Positions 35,960 through 44,082 of a stretch of 64,000 nt of DNA are shown here, piece after piece (the stretch's first letter is position 1; the number at the start of each line of letters is the position of its first letter). The stretch lies in NCBI RefSeq assembly GCF_014207095.1, contig NZ_JACHBG010000020.1:34644-98643 (forward strand), read 5' to 3'. The notes below the pieces were generated by a model. The model was not told where the DNA came from. It saw nothing but the letters and a program-made list of their open reading frames with translations, and did not search any database. Position numbers and translations under genes: made by a program. The stretch is from Martinezella lusitana (GTDB taxonomy: Bacteria > Pseudomonadota > Alphaproteobacteria > Rhizobiales > Rhizobiaceae).

Positions 35960-37198
35960 TCAATGCGAGGTTCTGACCGACAAGATCGCCGCGGCCAAAG
36001 CCATCGCAGCTAGGCCTGCCGCCCCGATCGGCAGCACCGACAAGTCATAATTTGCAATAAGCCTGCCGCCGACTACGGTACCGCCGGCAACGCCCACGTG
36101 CATTGCGGTGACATTCGCACCGATTATAATGTCGCTCGGGCTTCGGCCGAGATCCGCAATATCGCTCTGGACGATCGGCGAAATCGACCAGCTCGCGCAT
36201 CCCCAAATTGAAAGGCTGGCGAAAAAAAGATGCTGCTTTCTGACACGCATAGCAGCAACGTTGTGACGAGATAGATTGCAGGGCTCGCGACCAGCGCGAG
36301 CCGACGACCTGCGAGGTCAGAAAGAATACCGGCCAGCACGCCCCCCGCCATGCCCGACGACCCGAAAACGGCGTAAAGAAAGGCCTCCCAGTGTGGCCCG
36401 AAGAACCCCTTGCTCGCGGCGTAAGAGGTCAAATAACTGAAGAGGGTGAAATGACCTGCAATGAACAAAATAGAAACACGCTGCGCCATCATCTGATTGC
36501 GATCCCGGAAATGAGCTAGATACAGTTTGCCAAAAGGCGAGCGCTTGCTCGGCGACCCGACATTCGGTAGCACGACGATTACAAGCCATATAGCGACGAC
36601 AGATAGGCCAATCATTGCAAGGCCTACGGCGGCGCCAACCAATCAAATGTGTAATCCACACGCCCAGAGGTACCCCCAAAAAAAGCGAGCCGCTTATTCC
36701 AAGGTACACGGAGGCTATGGCACGAGCTCGATATCTTTCCGAGACGATCTGAACTGCACAACCGACGGCGCATACCGATATCTGCGCGCAAGCCATAGCC
36801 GTGATGATCCTCGAGGCGCTTATTGGGAGCAGCCCCGATCCACCGATCACAACCGGCACATTGCTCCCTGCAAAGATTGACATGGCCGCGAGGAGCGTCG
36901 GTTTTACATCGAAGCGATAGGAAATCAGTGTAGCTATCGGCGCGAAGAACGCGTAGGTGACCGAGAACACTGAAATGAGGATACTTGCTTCGGACTCGCC
37001 TACTCCAAGGCTGCCGGCTACATTCGGCAGCACCCCGATGAAAACGTTCTCGGCCAATCCGGTGATAAACACAGCAGTAGTGAGTACGAGAATTCGATTC
37101 ATACCGCCAACTGCGCTGGATTGGCCGGCGCTTGCGCGGTCTCTTTTCCACCAGCTCTGCCCGATGCTCTCATCAGTCCTCGTATGCCCTGACTTCAA
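35960..37198 (-). pseudogene. MFS efflux transporter with two frameshifts
   Basis: Three consecutive frames together make one ~400-residue drug-efflux type MFS protein. The first piece (from a TTG at 37198 or ATG at 37102) has MNRILVLTTAVFITGLAENV and ASVYLGISGSLFLGVPLGVW. The second (from about 36640) has VSILFIAGHFTLFSYLTSYA and GILSDLAGRRLAL. The third (from about 36245) ends in VGGRLIANYDLSVLPIGAAG. One shift lies near 36640 in a GC-rich repeat, the other at an A7 run near 36225. The TTG start overlaps the methyltransferase stop, so it is the last gene of the operon. Confidence 0.8.
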
Positions 37199-38163
37199 TC
37201 AGTTTTTTGCGGGCCGAGATGGGCTCCTGCCTCATACCGATTGGACGCCCTGGGAACAGTTTGCAACGAGATCGGCTGCGTAAAGTACTCGTACTTGCCC
37301 GTCAGCACGCCTTGCGTGAATTGAAGCGCATGCTTGCCAAAGAACCACTCTTCAACAGCATAGCCGCGGGTCAGTTCGATTGGCGAGGTAAGGTTCAGTC
37401 CGGGCATTTCGATCCGATTGACCGTCGTCGGCCGGTTGCATAACAGTCTGAGGTCCTCAACGTGGATCCCGAGCGGGATCTTTTCGAACAAATCGCCAGG
37501 CAGAGCGTCGCTGTTCGACAGGTCGACTTTGGTGAATGGCAAAGGGCCGTCGGGTCCTGCCTTTCTAGAGAGGAACTTTTCTACGGCGTGGACATGCGTC
37601 GCAATCCCGGGATGGGAATCCCATTTCGCGTAAAAATCAGAGCGTAGTACCTGCCAGTCTGCATAGAGTGAGTCGAGATCGCCCCGATCAAATGAATTCG
37701 CGTGCCGGCACTCGTACGGGACCGGATACCGGGAAGTCCCGATGATCGATGTAAAATTGTGAAATCCACCCTCGTTGGTCCGTTGTCTCAACTCGTTGAT
37801 CAACGGAACCCACACATCCTTGGTCACAAAGTGCAACGACGAGTGTGCCAAAGCCAGGTCGTATCTCTCATCAGGGACGAAATCCTCGATTCTCCCTTCG
37901 ATCACATCGATATTCAACGAATGTTCGTCTGCAACCGATCGCAGTTTTCTGACCGCGCTCGATGACGGTTCCAATGCAGTTACCGCATGCCCCCTGAATG
38001 CAAGAAAGAGAGCGTTCCTGCCTTCGCCGCATCCTAGGTCGACGACCATTGCGTTTCTTGGCAGTTGCTGTTCTATCTCATAGACTTCGACGCTTGGCCC
38101 GCCCATCGTCCAGACGTTGGGATCCGAATAGCCTCGTTCCCAAAACCGCTCGCTGTTTTTCAT
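37195..38163 (-). CDS. SAM-dependent methyltransferase
   Basis: 322 residues, Rossmann-type class I methyltransferase. Motif I is VVDLGCGEGRNALFLAFRG near residue 41, followed by an acidic residue in ALEPSSSAV. The opening FWERGYSDPNVWTMGGPSVE recalls TehB-like enzymes, but the C-terminal ~130 residues are unfamiliar. The start overlaps the radical SAM stop by four bases (ATGA) and its stop overlaps the MFS start, so the three genes are translationally coupled. The substrate is probably the product of the radical SAM enzyme; this is an inference. Confidence 0.85.
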   Translation of the reverse strand: MKNSERFWERGYSDPNVWTMGGPSVEVYEIEQQLPRNAMVVDLGCGEGRNALFLAFRGHAVTALEPSSSAVRKLRSVADEHSLNIDVIEGRIEDFVPDERYDLALAHSSLHFVTKDVWVPLINELRQRTNEGGFHNFTSIIGTSRYPVPYECRHANSFDRGDLDSLYADWQVLRSDFYAKWDSHPGIATHVHAVEKFLSRKAGPDGPLPFTKVDLSNSDALPGDLFEKIPLGIHVEDLRLLCNRPTTVNRIEMPGLNLTSPIELTRGYAVEEWFFGKHALQFTQGVLTGKYEYFTQPISLQTVPRASNRYEAGAHLGPQKTD

Positions 38164-39512
38164 TTAGGAACGTACCTTTCTTCACGGATTTTCACGTGGT
38201 CCGAGAAGAGATGATGCGCTATCAGGTTGCTGTACTTGTAACCTTTCCGGGTCAGAGCAATGGCGCCATCGCCCCGCAAATCGATGCAGCCTTCGACTTC
38301 CAGAGCATCTATCACCTCCAAAAAATCGGCGCGGAGGTCCCGTCCGAATCGTCGTGAATAATCTGCTTCTGAAAGCTGGTTGAGCGTAAGGTTAAGTATA
38401 AAATATCTCAACCGTTCTTCGGATTCGTCTAATATAACTCCGTATTTCAGCAAATTCCGACTAGTCATCTCGAGATGTATATAATCGTCGATGGCTTTGC
38501 CGACATTCTTCAGCGCGACGGCATAGTCGAGGCTGTAGTGATATTTCCCGTTATAACTTCGCGCGCCTGCTCCGATGCCTATCATCGGAACACCGAGGAA
38601 GTCAGAGGTTTCCTGGCCGTAGGCGCTGGTGCCTTCTGGAAGGCAGGTAAAACGGGTGAAAGATTCCTGTCGATACTCATTGTCCTGCATAAAATCGACA
38701 TTGCTGTCGTAGATCTCATATTTGAGGCGGTCTTCCACATATTCTTGCGGTCGAGATCGCTGCTGCTTTTGCATAGCAGTGAGCGGCCGGCTGATCGCCG
38801 GATAAAGCGAAACGGTTGTTGGCCGAAAGGACAAAATCTGCTCCAGCGAGCGCTTCCAACTTTCCGGCGTTTGACGGAAGAGGCCGTAGATCAAGTCGAG
38901 ATTGAAGTTATCGAAACGCTTGCGAACTGCTTCAATGGACGAAATCGACACAGAAACCTGATATGGGCGGCCGGACGCTCTCAGTTCGACGGAATCCATC
39001 GTTTGGATTCCCATGCTGATCCGGTTCACGCCTTGGTTCTTCAAAAAATCCAGCAGTTCCCCCGACACAGTGTCGGGAGATCCTTCGACGCACACCTCGG
39101 TCGAACGGTCGATATTTGGAAAGCCATCTCGAACGGAAGAGAAAATCTGGGCCAGCCGATCGATGGGCAGGAGAGTTGGGGTTCCGCCGCCGATATAGAC
39201 CGATGCGACAGATCTGTGACCGGCAAATGTTGCATAAAGGCTTATCTGCCAGCAGATCTTTTCGACATAACGTCGAATAAGATCCTCCGTGTGCCGCGTG
39301 GTCAGAAAGAGCGTGCAATAGGTGCACCTATATCGGCAAAATGGCACATGTATGTATAACGCTACCGGCGCCTGGTCGTTTGAATCCCACACATCGCTCA
39401 ATCGAATGTTTTCAAGCTCTTTATATGTCCGTTTTGGGGGGTAGCTGTATACATACGCCTTGAGGTCGCCTTTGCCGATGGCTTCCCTCAAGGAATTTGC
39501 AAATGATTGCAT
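38160..39512 (-). CDS. HemN/HemW-like radical SAM enzyme of unknown substrate
   Basis: 450 residues from the ATG at 39512, which has a strong GGAG pair upstream. The radical SAM cluster motif is CRYRCTYC, after ALYIHVPF. YIGGGTPTLLPIDRLAQIFS and GVNRISMGIQTMD are typical of the coproporphyrinogen-oxidase-like branch. The C-terminus (LNQLSEADYSRRFGRDLRAD) resembles the HemN_C domain. It is clearly different from the two true hemN copies in this window, and lacks their N-terminal RYTSYPT pattern. HemN-like relatives include class C radical SAM methylases, HemW haem chaperones and cyclopropanases. Its operon with a methyltransferase and an exporter points to small-molecule or peptide modification. 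Confidence 0.85.
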   Translation of the reverse strand: MQSFANSLREAIGKGDLKAYVYSYPPKRTYKELENIRLSDVWDSNDQAPVALYIHVPFCRYRCTYCTLFLTTRHTEDLIRRYVEKICWQISLYATFAGHRSVASVYIGGGTPTLLPIDRLAQIFSSVRDGFPNIDRSTEVCVEGSPDTVSGELLDFLKNQGVNRISMGIQTMDSVELRASGRPYQVSVSISSIEAVRKRFDNFNLDLIYGLFRQTPESWKRSLEQILSFRPTTVSLYPAISRPLTAMQKQQRSRPQEYVEDRLKYEIYDSNVDFMQDNEYRQESFTRFTCLPEGTSAYGQETSDFLGVPMIGIGAGARSYNGKYHYSLDYAVALKNVGKAIDDYIHLEMTSRNLLKYGVILDESEERLRYFILNLTLNQLSEADYSRRFGRDLRADFLEVIDALEVEGCIDLRGDGAIALTRKGYKYSNLIAHHLFSDHVKIREERYVPK

Positions 39513-39535
39513 GCTCCTTTCTCCTGCGGCCGGCA

Positions 39536-39979
39536 CTATTCGGCAATCTGCGCGAGGTCGGCGTCAAGGCGCTTGCGCACGAGATTTGGAACGGTTGCAG
39601 TCTTGATGGCATCGAGATTGGTGGGGCTGTCGCCAACTTGAATGAGGGCCACCATGCCCAAGCTCATATGCGGCGTGCATTTCACCACATAGGCCCCGGG
39701 CATATCGAGTTTTGCGCGATATTCCTCGTTCGCTTTAGATTTGAACTCCGGTGCGCCTTTTGGGATCAAACCTTTGAACGTTTCGACATTGTGTCCCTTA
39801 TCAACCGGAATAAACGTCACCGTGTCGCCTGGTGCGATCTTCGTGAAACCTGGCTCAAAAACCATTGCGCCGTCCGTGCCCCTGTTCAACATCCGGATTT
39901 GGTGGTCCGCCGCCATCAGTGGCATCGCTGATGCGGTCAGCATCGCCGTTGCGACGATCGGACAGATTTTCAAACCCAT
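39536..39979 (-). CDS. Pseudoazurin (blue copper electron carrier)
   Basis: 147 residues with a signal peptide (MGLKICPIVATAMLTASAMP, cleaved near LMA-ADH), so periplasmic. Copper ligands are visible: His in DKGHNVETF, then Cys, His and Met in YVVKCTPHMSLGM. Pseudoazurins carry electrons to denitrification enzymes or oxidases under low oxygen. A FixK/FNR-like box lies about 75 bases upstream. The radical SAM gene starts 23 bases after its stop, suggesting one transcript. No nitrite or nitrous oxide reductase is in the window. Confidence 0.93.
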   Translation of the reverse strand: MGLKICPIVATAMLTASAMPLMAADHQIRMLNRGTDGAMVFEPGFTKIAPGDTVTFIPVDKGHNVETFKGLIPKGAPEFKSKANEEYRAKLDMPGAYVVKCTPHMSLGMVALIQVGDSPTNLDAIKTATVPNLVRKRLDADLAQIAE

Positions 39980-40051
39980 TTCTGATCTCCTTTCGCGATA
40001 GCCCGATTAATTGTCCGCCCGAAGCTTTAGGCGCGAACGGGCTGACATTCC

Positions 40052-40065
40052 TTGAGATCGAGCAA
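40052..40065 (-). promoter_or_regulatory. FixK/FNR-like box before pseudoazurin
   Basis: TTGAGATCGAGCAA fits TTGAT-N4-ATCAA with two substitutions. Lies about 75-85 bases upstream of the pseudoazurin ATG. Confidence 0.55.
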
Positions 40066-40216
40066 TCTTTGATCAATTTCTACGTCAAGCCCGCGCGCCG
40101 GTGTCCATCCGCGCGCGGACGAAGTCGCTGCGGCACTCGAGGGGCGCCTCATCCGCGGGTGATCAAAGCGCAGTTGGATGCAATCAGGTGATCATCAAAC
40201 AAAATCGCGGCGTTCG

Positions 40217-40230
40217 TTGAGAGAGATCAA
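40217..40230 (+). promoter_or_regulatory. FixK/FNR box before fixN
   Basis: TTGAGAGAGATCAA, one substitution from TTGAT-N4-ATCAA, about 95 bases before the fixN start. A standard position for a FixK-dependent promoter. Confidence 0.8.
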
Positions 40231-40323
40231 GGACTGAGTGCCCGTCACGTGCGAATAGTTCCCAAAAGTGGCGAGAAAGGCGGCCGCCTTTGGCGTGGTC
40301 GTCTGTACATCGGGAAGCATGAC

Positions 40324-41940
40324 ATGAATTACACCGCTGAAACCATGCTGGTTGCGGTCGGGGCTTTTTTGGCACTGGTCGGCGCGGGGGTCGCTCATGA
40401 CCAGCTTTTTGCAACCCACATGGGGATACTGTTCTTCTGTTTGCTAGCGGGCACGGTACTGCTTCTGCGGCGAATTGATTTTTCCCCCGTGACAGTGAGC
40501 GCCAAACCCAAAAACGGAGCCTATTTTGACGAGGTCATCCGCTATGGATTGATTGCCACCGTCTTTTGGGGGGTGATCGGCTTCCTGATCGGTGTCGTGA
40601 TCGCCCTGCAACTTGCCTATCCGGATCTGAACGTCGCGCCGTATTTCAATTTTGGTCGCTTGCGCCCACTTCATACCTCTGCCGTCATCTTCGCCTTCGG
40701 CGGCAACGGGTTGATAATGACCTCCTTTTACGTCGTCCAGCGCACCTGCCGAGCCCGGCTCTTCGGCGGCAATCTCGGTTGGTTCGTGTTCTGGGGATAT
40801 CAACTTTTCATCGTCATGGCCGCGACCGGCTATGTTCTCGGGATCACGCAGGCTCGCGAATATGCCGAGCCCGAATGGTATGTCGACATCTGGCTCACCA
40901 TTGTCTGGGTCGCCTATCTTGTCACCTTTTTGGGAACGATCCTGAAGCGCAAGGAGCCGCACATCTATGTCGCGAACTGGTTCTATCTGAGTTTCATCGT
41001 CACCATCGCCGTGCTGCATGTCGTCAACAATCTCGCGATGCCGGTGTCTTTCCTTGGCTCAAAGAGCTATTCGCTATTTTCGGGCGTGCAGGGTGCCCTG
41101 ACACAATGGTGGTACGGCCACAACGCCGTCGGCTTTTTCCTGACCGCCGGCTTCCTTGGCATGATGTACTATTTCGTACCGAAGCAGGCGAACCGCCCAA
41201 TCTATTCCTATCGCCTGTCGATCATCCATTTCTGGGCCCTGATCTTCATGTACATCTGGGCTGGTCCGCATCATCTGCATTACACGGCATTGCCCGATTG
41301 GGCGCAGACTTTGGGCATGGTCTTCTCGGTGATGCTGTGGATGCCTTCCTGGGGCGGCATGATCAACGGTCTGATGACTCTTTCGGGCGCCTGGGACAAG
41401 ATCCGTACCGACCCGATCATCCGCATGATGATCGTCGCGATCGCCTTTTATGGCATGTCGACCTTCGAAGGCCCGATGATGTCGGTCAAGACGGTCAACT
41501 CGCTCAGTCACTATACCGAATGGACCATCGGTCACGTTCATTCCGGCGCGCTCGGCTGGGTCGGCATGATCACGTTCGGCGCCATCTACTACCTGACGCC
41601 AAAGCTCTGGGGGCGCGAGCGGCTTTACAGCCTCCGTATGGTCAACTGGCATTTCTGGCTCGCCACGCTGGGCATCGTTATCTACGCCGCGGTGCTGTGG
41701 GTCGCCGGCATCCAGCAAGGCCTGATGTGGCGCGAATACAATAGTCAGGGTTTCCTCGTCTATTCCTTCGCAGAGACCGTGGCTGCGATGTTCCCCTATT
41801 ATCTTCTGCGCGCCGTCGGTGGTGCTCTCTATCTGGCAGGGGGAGTGATCATGGCCTGGAACGTCGCAATGACCATCCGGGGCCGCCAGCGCGACGAAGC
41901 CGCGATCCCCAGCGCTTTCATCGCCAAGGCCGCCGAGTGA
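40324..41940 (+). CDS. fixN: cbb3-type cytochrome oxidase subunit I
   Basis: 538 residues from MNYTAETMLVAVGAFLALVG. Catalytic membrane subunit of the high-affinity terminal oxidase used by bacteroids. Haem and copper histidines are visible in LRPLHTSAVIFAFGGNG, WWYGHNAVGFFLTAGFLG, WAGPHHLHYTALPDW and HYTEWTIGHVHSGALGW. A start 25 codons upstream is possible but lacks the family pattern. First gene of fixNOQP, and controlled by the FixK box at 40217. Confidence 0.97.
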   Translation: MNYTAETMLVAVGAFLALVGAGVAHDQLFATHMGILFFCLLAGTVLLLRRIDFSPVTVSAKPKNGAYFDEVIRYGLIATVFWGVIGFLIGVVIALQLAYPDLNVAPYFNFGRLRPLHTSAVIFAFGGNGLIMTSFYVVQRTCRARLFGGNLGWFVFWGYQLFIVMAATGYVLGITQAREYAEPEWYVDIWLTIVWVAYLVTFLGTILKRKEPHIYVANWFYLSFIVTIAVLHVVNNLAMPVSFLGSKSYSLFSGVQGALTQWWYGHNAVGFFLTAGFLGMMYYFVPKQANRPIYSYRLSIIHFWALIFMYIWAGPHHLHYTALPDWAQTLGMVFSVMLWMPSWGGMINGLMTLSGAWDKIRTDPIIRMMIVAIAFYGMSTFEGPMMSVKTVNSLSHYTEWTIGHVHSGALGWVGMITFGAIYYLTPKLWGRERLYSLRMVNWHFWLATLGIVIYAAVLWVAGIQQGLMWREYNSQGFLVYSFAETVAAMFPYYLLRAVGGALYLAGGVIMAWNVAMTIRGRQRDEAAIPSAFIAKAAE

Positions 41941-41947
41941 GAGAAAC

Positions 41948-42679
41948 ATGTCAATACTCGCCAAACACCAGATCATCGAGAAAAATGCTACCCTTCTGCT
42001 TGTCGGGTCGCTGTTGGTGGTCAGCATTGGCGGCATCGTCGAGATCGCGCCGCTGTTCTATCTCCAGAACACGATCGAGAAGGTGGAAGGCATGCGCCCG
42101 TACACGCCTCTCGAGCTGGCCGGGCGCAATATCTACATCCGCGAAGGCTGCTATCTCTGCCATAGCCAGATGATCCGACCGTTCCGCGACGAAGTGGAGC
42201 GTTACGGCCATTATTCGCTCGCCGCCGAGTCCATGTATGACCATCCGTTCCAGTGGGGCTCGAAGCGCACGGGACCGGATCTGGCGCGTGTCGGCGGTCG
42301 TTATTCCAATGAGTGGCACGTCCAGCATCTGTCCAACCCGCGCGAGGTGGTGCCGGAGTCGATCATGCCTACTTACGCCTTTCTCAAGGAGAGGGAGGTC
42401 ACGGTTAAGGATATCGGCATGGATCTCAAGGCGAACGAGGATGTCGGCGTACCCTATAGCCAAGACATGCTGGCGAATGCGGAAGCCGACATGCGGGCGC
42501 AAGCCGATCCAAACGCAAATACGACGGATCTGCTGGCGCGATATCCGAAAGCGAAGGTCGGCGATTTCGATGGCGATGCCGCCAGGCTGACCGAGGTGGA
42601 CGCGCTCGTCGCATATCTGCAAATGCTCGGAACGCTGGTTGATTTCTCGACTTACGACGATGCCACCGGCTATCGCTGA
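41948..42679 (+). CDS. fixO: cbb3-type oxidase subunit II (monohaem cytochrome c)
   Basis: 243 residues. One N-terminal membrane anchor (LLVGSLLVVSIGGIVEIAPL) and one haem c motif, CYLCHSQM, near residue 70. Other family segments: EKVEGMRPYTPLELAGRNIY and PFQWGSKRTGPDLARVGGRY. Follows fixN by seven bases. Confidence 0.97.
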   Translation: MSILAKHQIIEKNATLLLVGSLLVVSIGGIVEIAPLFYLQNTIEKVEGMRPYTPLELAGRNIYIREGCYLCHSQMIRPFRDEVERYGHYSLAAESMYDHPFQWGSKRTGPDLARVGGRYSNEWHVQHLSNPREVVPESIMPTYAFLKEREVTVKDIGMDLKANEDVGVPYSQDMLANAEADMRAQADPNANTTDLLARYPKAKVGDFDGDAARLTEVDALVAYLQMLGTLVDFSTYDDATGYR

Positions 42680-42688
42680 GGTGCCTCC

Positions 42689-42841
42689 GTGGAAACATAC
42701 ACTGCAATGCGTCACTTCGCCGACAGTTGGGGGCTCCTCGCACTGGCCTTGTTTTTCGTGGGGGCTATAGCCTTCACGCTCCGGCCAGGCAGCAAAAAAG
42801 GCGCCAACGAAGCCGCTGACATACCTTTAAAGGACGATTGA
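42689..42841 (+). CDS. fixQ: cbb3-type oxidase subunit FixQ
   Basis: 50 residues from a GTG at 42689: ETYTAMRHFADSWGLLALAL is a single membrane helix followed by a short basic tail (TLRPGSKKGANEAAD). Size and sequence are typical of FixQ/CcoQ, which stabilises the oxidase. It lies between fixO and fixP, ten bases after the former and one base before the latter. Confidence 0.92.
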   Translation: METYTAMRHFADSWGLLALALFFVGAIAFTLRPGSKKGANEAADIPLKDD

Positions 42842-42842
42842 G

Positions 42843-43706
42843 ATGTCGGACAAACCTATAGACGAACTCAGCGGCGTCGAAACAACGGGCCATGAGTGGG
42901 ACGGCATCCGCGAACTCAACAATCCCATGCCCCGATGGTGGGTGTGGACATTCTATGCCACGATCCTCTGGGCCGTCGGCTATGCCATCGCCTATCCCTC
43001 CATACCCCTGATCAGGGATACCACCAAAGGACTGATCGGGTTCTCAAGCCGGGCTGAACTGCAGCACGAAATGAACAACGCCAAGATTGAGCAGGCTCGC
43101 CTCGATGTTCTGATCGCCGCGAAATCCGTTGAAGAAATCGATGCCGACCCAACGCTGCGTGAGTTTGCAATTGCAGGCGGCGCCTCGGCCTTCAAGGTCA
43201 ATTGCGCGCCGTGTCATGGCTCCGGTGCCACCGGCGCTCCGGGGTTTCCCAATCTAAACGACGACGATTGGCTATGGGGCGGCAGTCTTCCCGCCATTCA
43301 ACAGACAATCGCTCATGGCATCCGCTTCGATGCCGATCCCGAGACGCATGTCTCTGAGATGCCCGCCTTCGGTGATGTACTCGAACGCACCCAGATACGC
43401 CAGGTAGCCGCTTACATTTGGGCCTTGACCAACACAGTTTCCGATCCGGCAGCGGCCGACGCCGGCAAGCAGGTATTCCTCGACAATTGCGCCGTCTGTC
43501 ATGGCGAAGACGACAGGGGAAAACAGGAGTTTGGCGCACCAAATCTCGCCGACGCGATCTGGCTTAAGGGGCGAGGGGAGCAAGCGATCATCCGCCAGGT
43601 GACCCTGCCCAAACACGGCGTTATGCCAGCTTGGTCTGCCCGGCTGGGCGAAACCACCGTGAAGGAGTTGACGGTGTTTGTTCATTCCTTGGGCGGTGGA
43701 AAATAG
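42843..43706 (+). CDS. fixP: cbb3-type oxidase subunit III (dihaem cytochrome c)
   Basis: 287 residues. N-terminal membrane helix (WWVWTFYATILWAVGYAIAY) followed by two cytochrome c domains with haem motifs CAPCHGSG near residue 121 and CAVCHGED near residue 217. HEWDGIRELNNPMPRWW at the start is a FixP signature. Last gene of fixNOQP. Confidence 0.97.
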   Translation: MSDKPIDELSGVETTGHEWDGIRELNNPMPRWWVWTFYATILWAVGYAIAYPSIPLIRDTTKGLIGFSSRAELQHEMNNAKIEQARLDVLIAAKSVEEIDADPTLREFAIAGGASAFKVNCAPCHGSGATGAPGFPNLNDDDWLWGGSLPAIQQTIAHGIRFDADPETHVSEMPAFGDVLERTQIRQVAAYIWALTNTVSDPAAADAGKQVFLDNCAVCHGEDDRGKQEFGAPNLADAIWLKGRGEQAIIRQVTLPKHGVMPAWSARLGETTVKELTVFVHSLGGGK

Positions 43707-43859
43707 AAAAGAAAAATCACGAATTCACGTGCATCACAATCTTTATGGCCTGATGGCGATACGGTCAGCAGTCGATCACGATCTTGTCTCTCTACGCAAT
43801 GCGGTTGCGTTCGGACAGCCAGAAAACTTGCTCGTAGAACTGAAAAAGTTAGCAGCGTT

Positions 43860-43873
43860 TTGATTTCACTCAA
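43860..43873 (+). promoter_or_regulatory. FixK/FNR box upstream of fixG
   Basis: TTGATTTCACTCAA, one substitution from the consensus. 210 bases before fixG, rather far, with a hairpin in between. Confidence 0.6.
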
Positions 43874-43949
43874 CGATCGCAAGCTAGCAAGCTGCTATTC
43901 TCCGGGCCTGGAGGACGTCCCTTCGTGCTGTGGCTCGTAGTTCCTCCGG

Positions 43950-43984
43950 GCCACACCCCCCTCCCGGAGTGTGGCTCTCCTTTT
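43950..43984 (+). terminator. Hairpin with T-run between FixK box and fixG
   Basis: Seven-base-pair stem GCCACAC / GTGTGGC with a 12-base GC-rich loop, followed after five bases by TTTT. It could end transcripts from fixNOQP, or act on the fixG leader. Confidence 0.45.
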
Positions 43985-44082
43985 GATTGAGCCGATAGGC
44001 TTGCTTTTTCTCTCCCGGACTTGCGTCGAGAACGCTTGGTTCGTCAAATGCAGGATGAGGATCATCAACAGGATGGTATGCG

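Noticed and set aside
40566..42036. Long frames on both strands over fixN
   Set aside because: They overlap the conserved fixN frame fully and have no recognisable domains.
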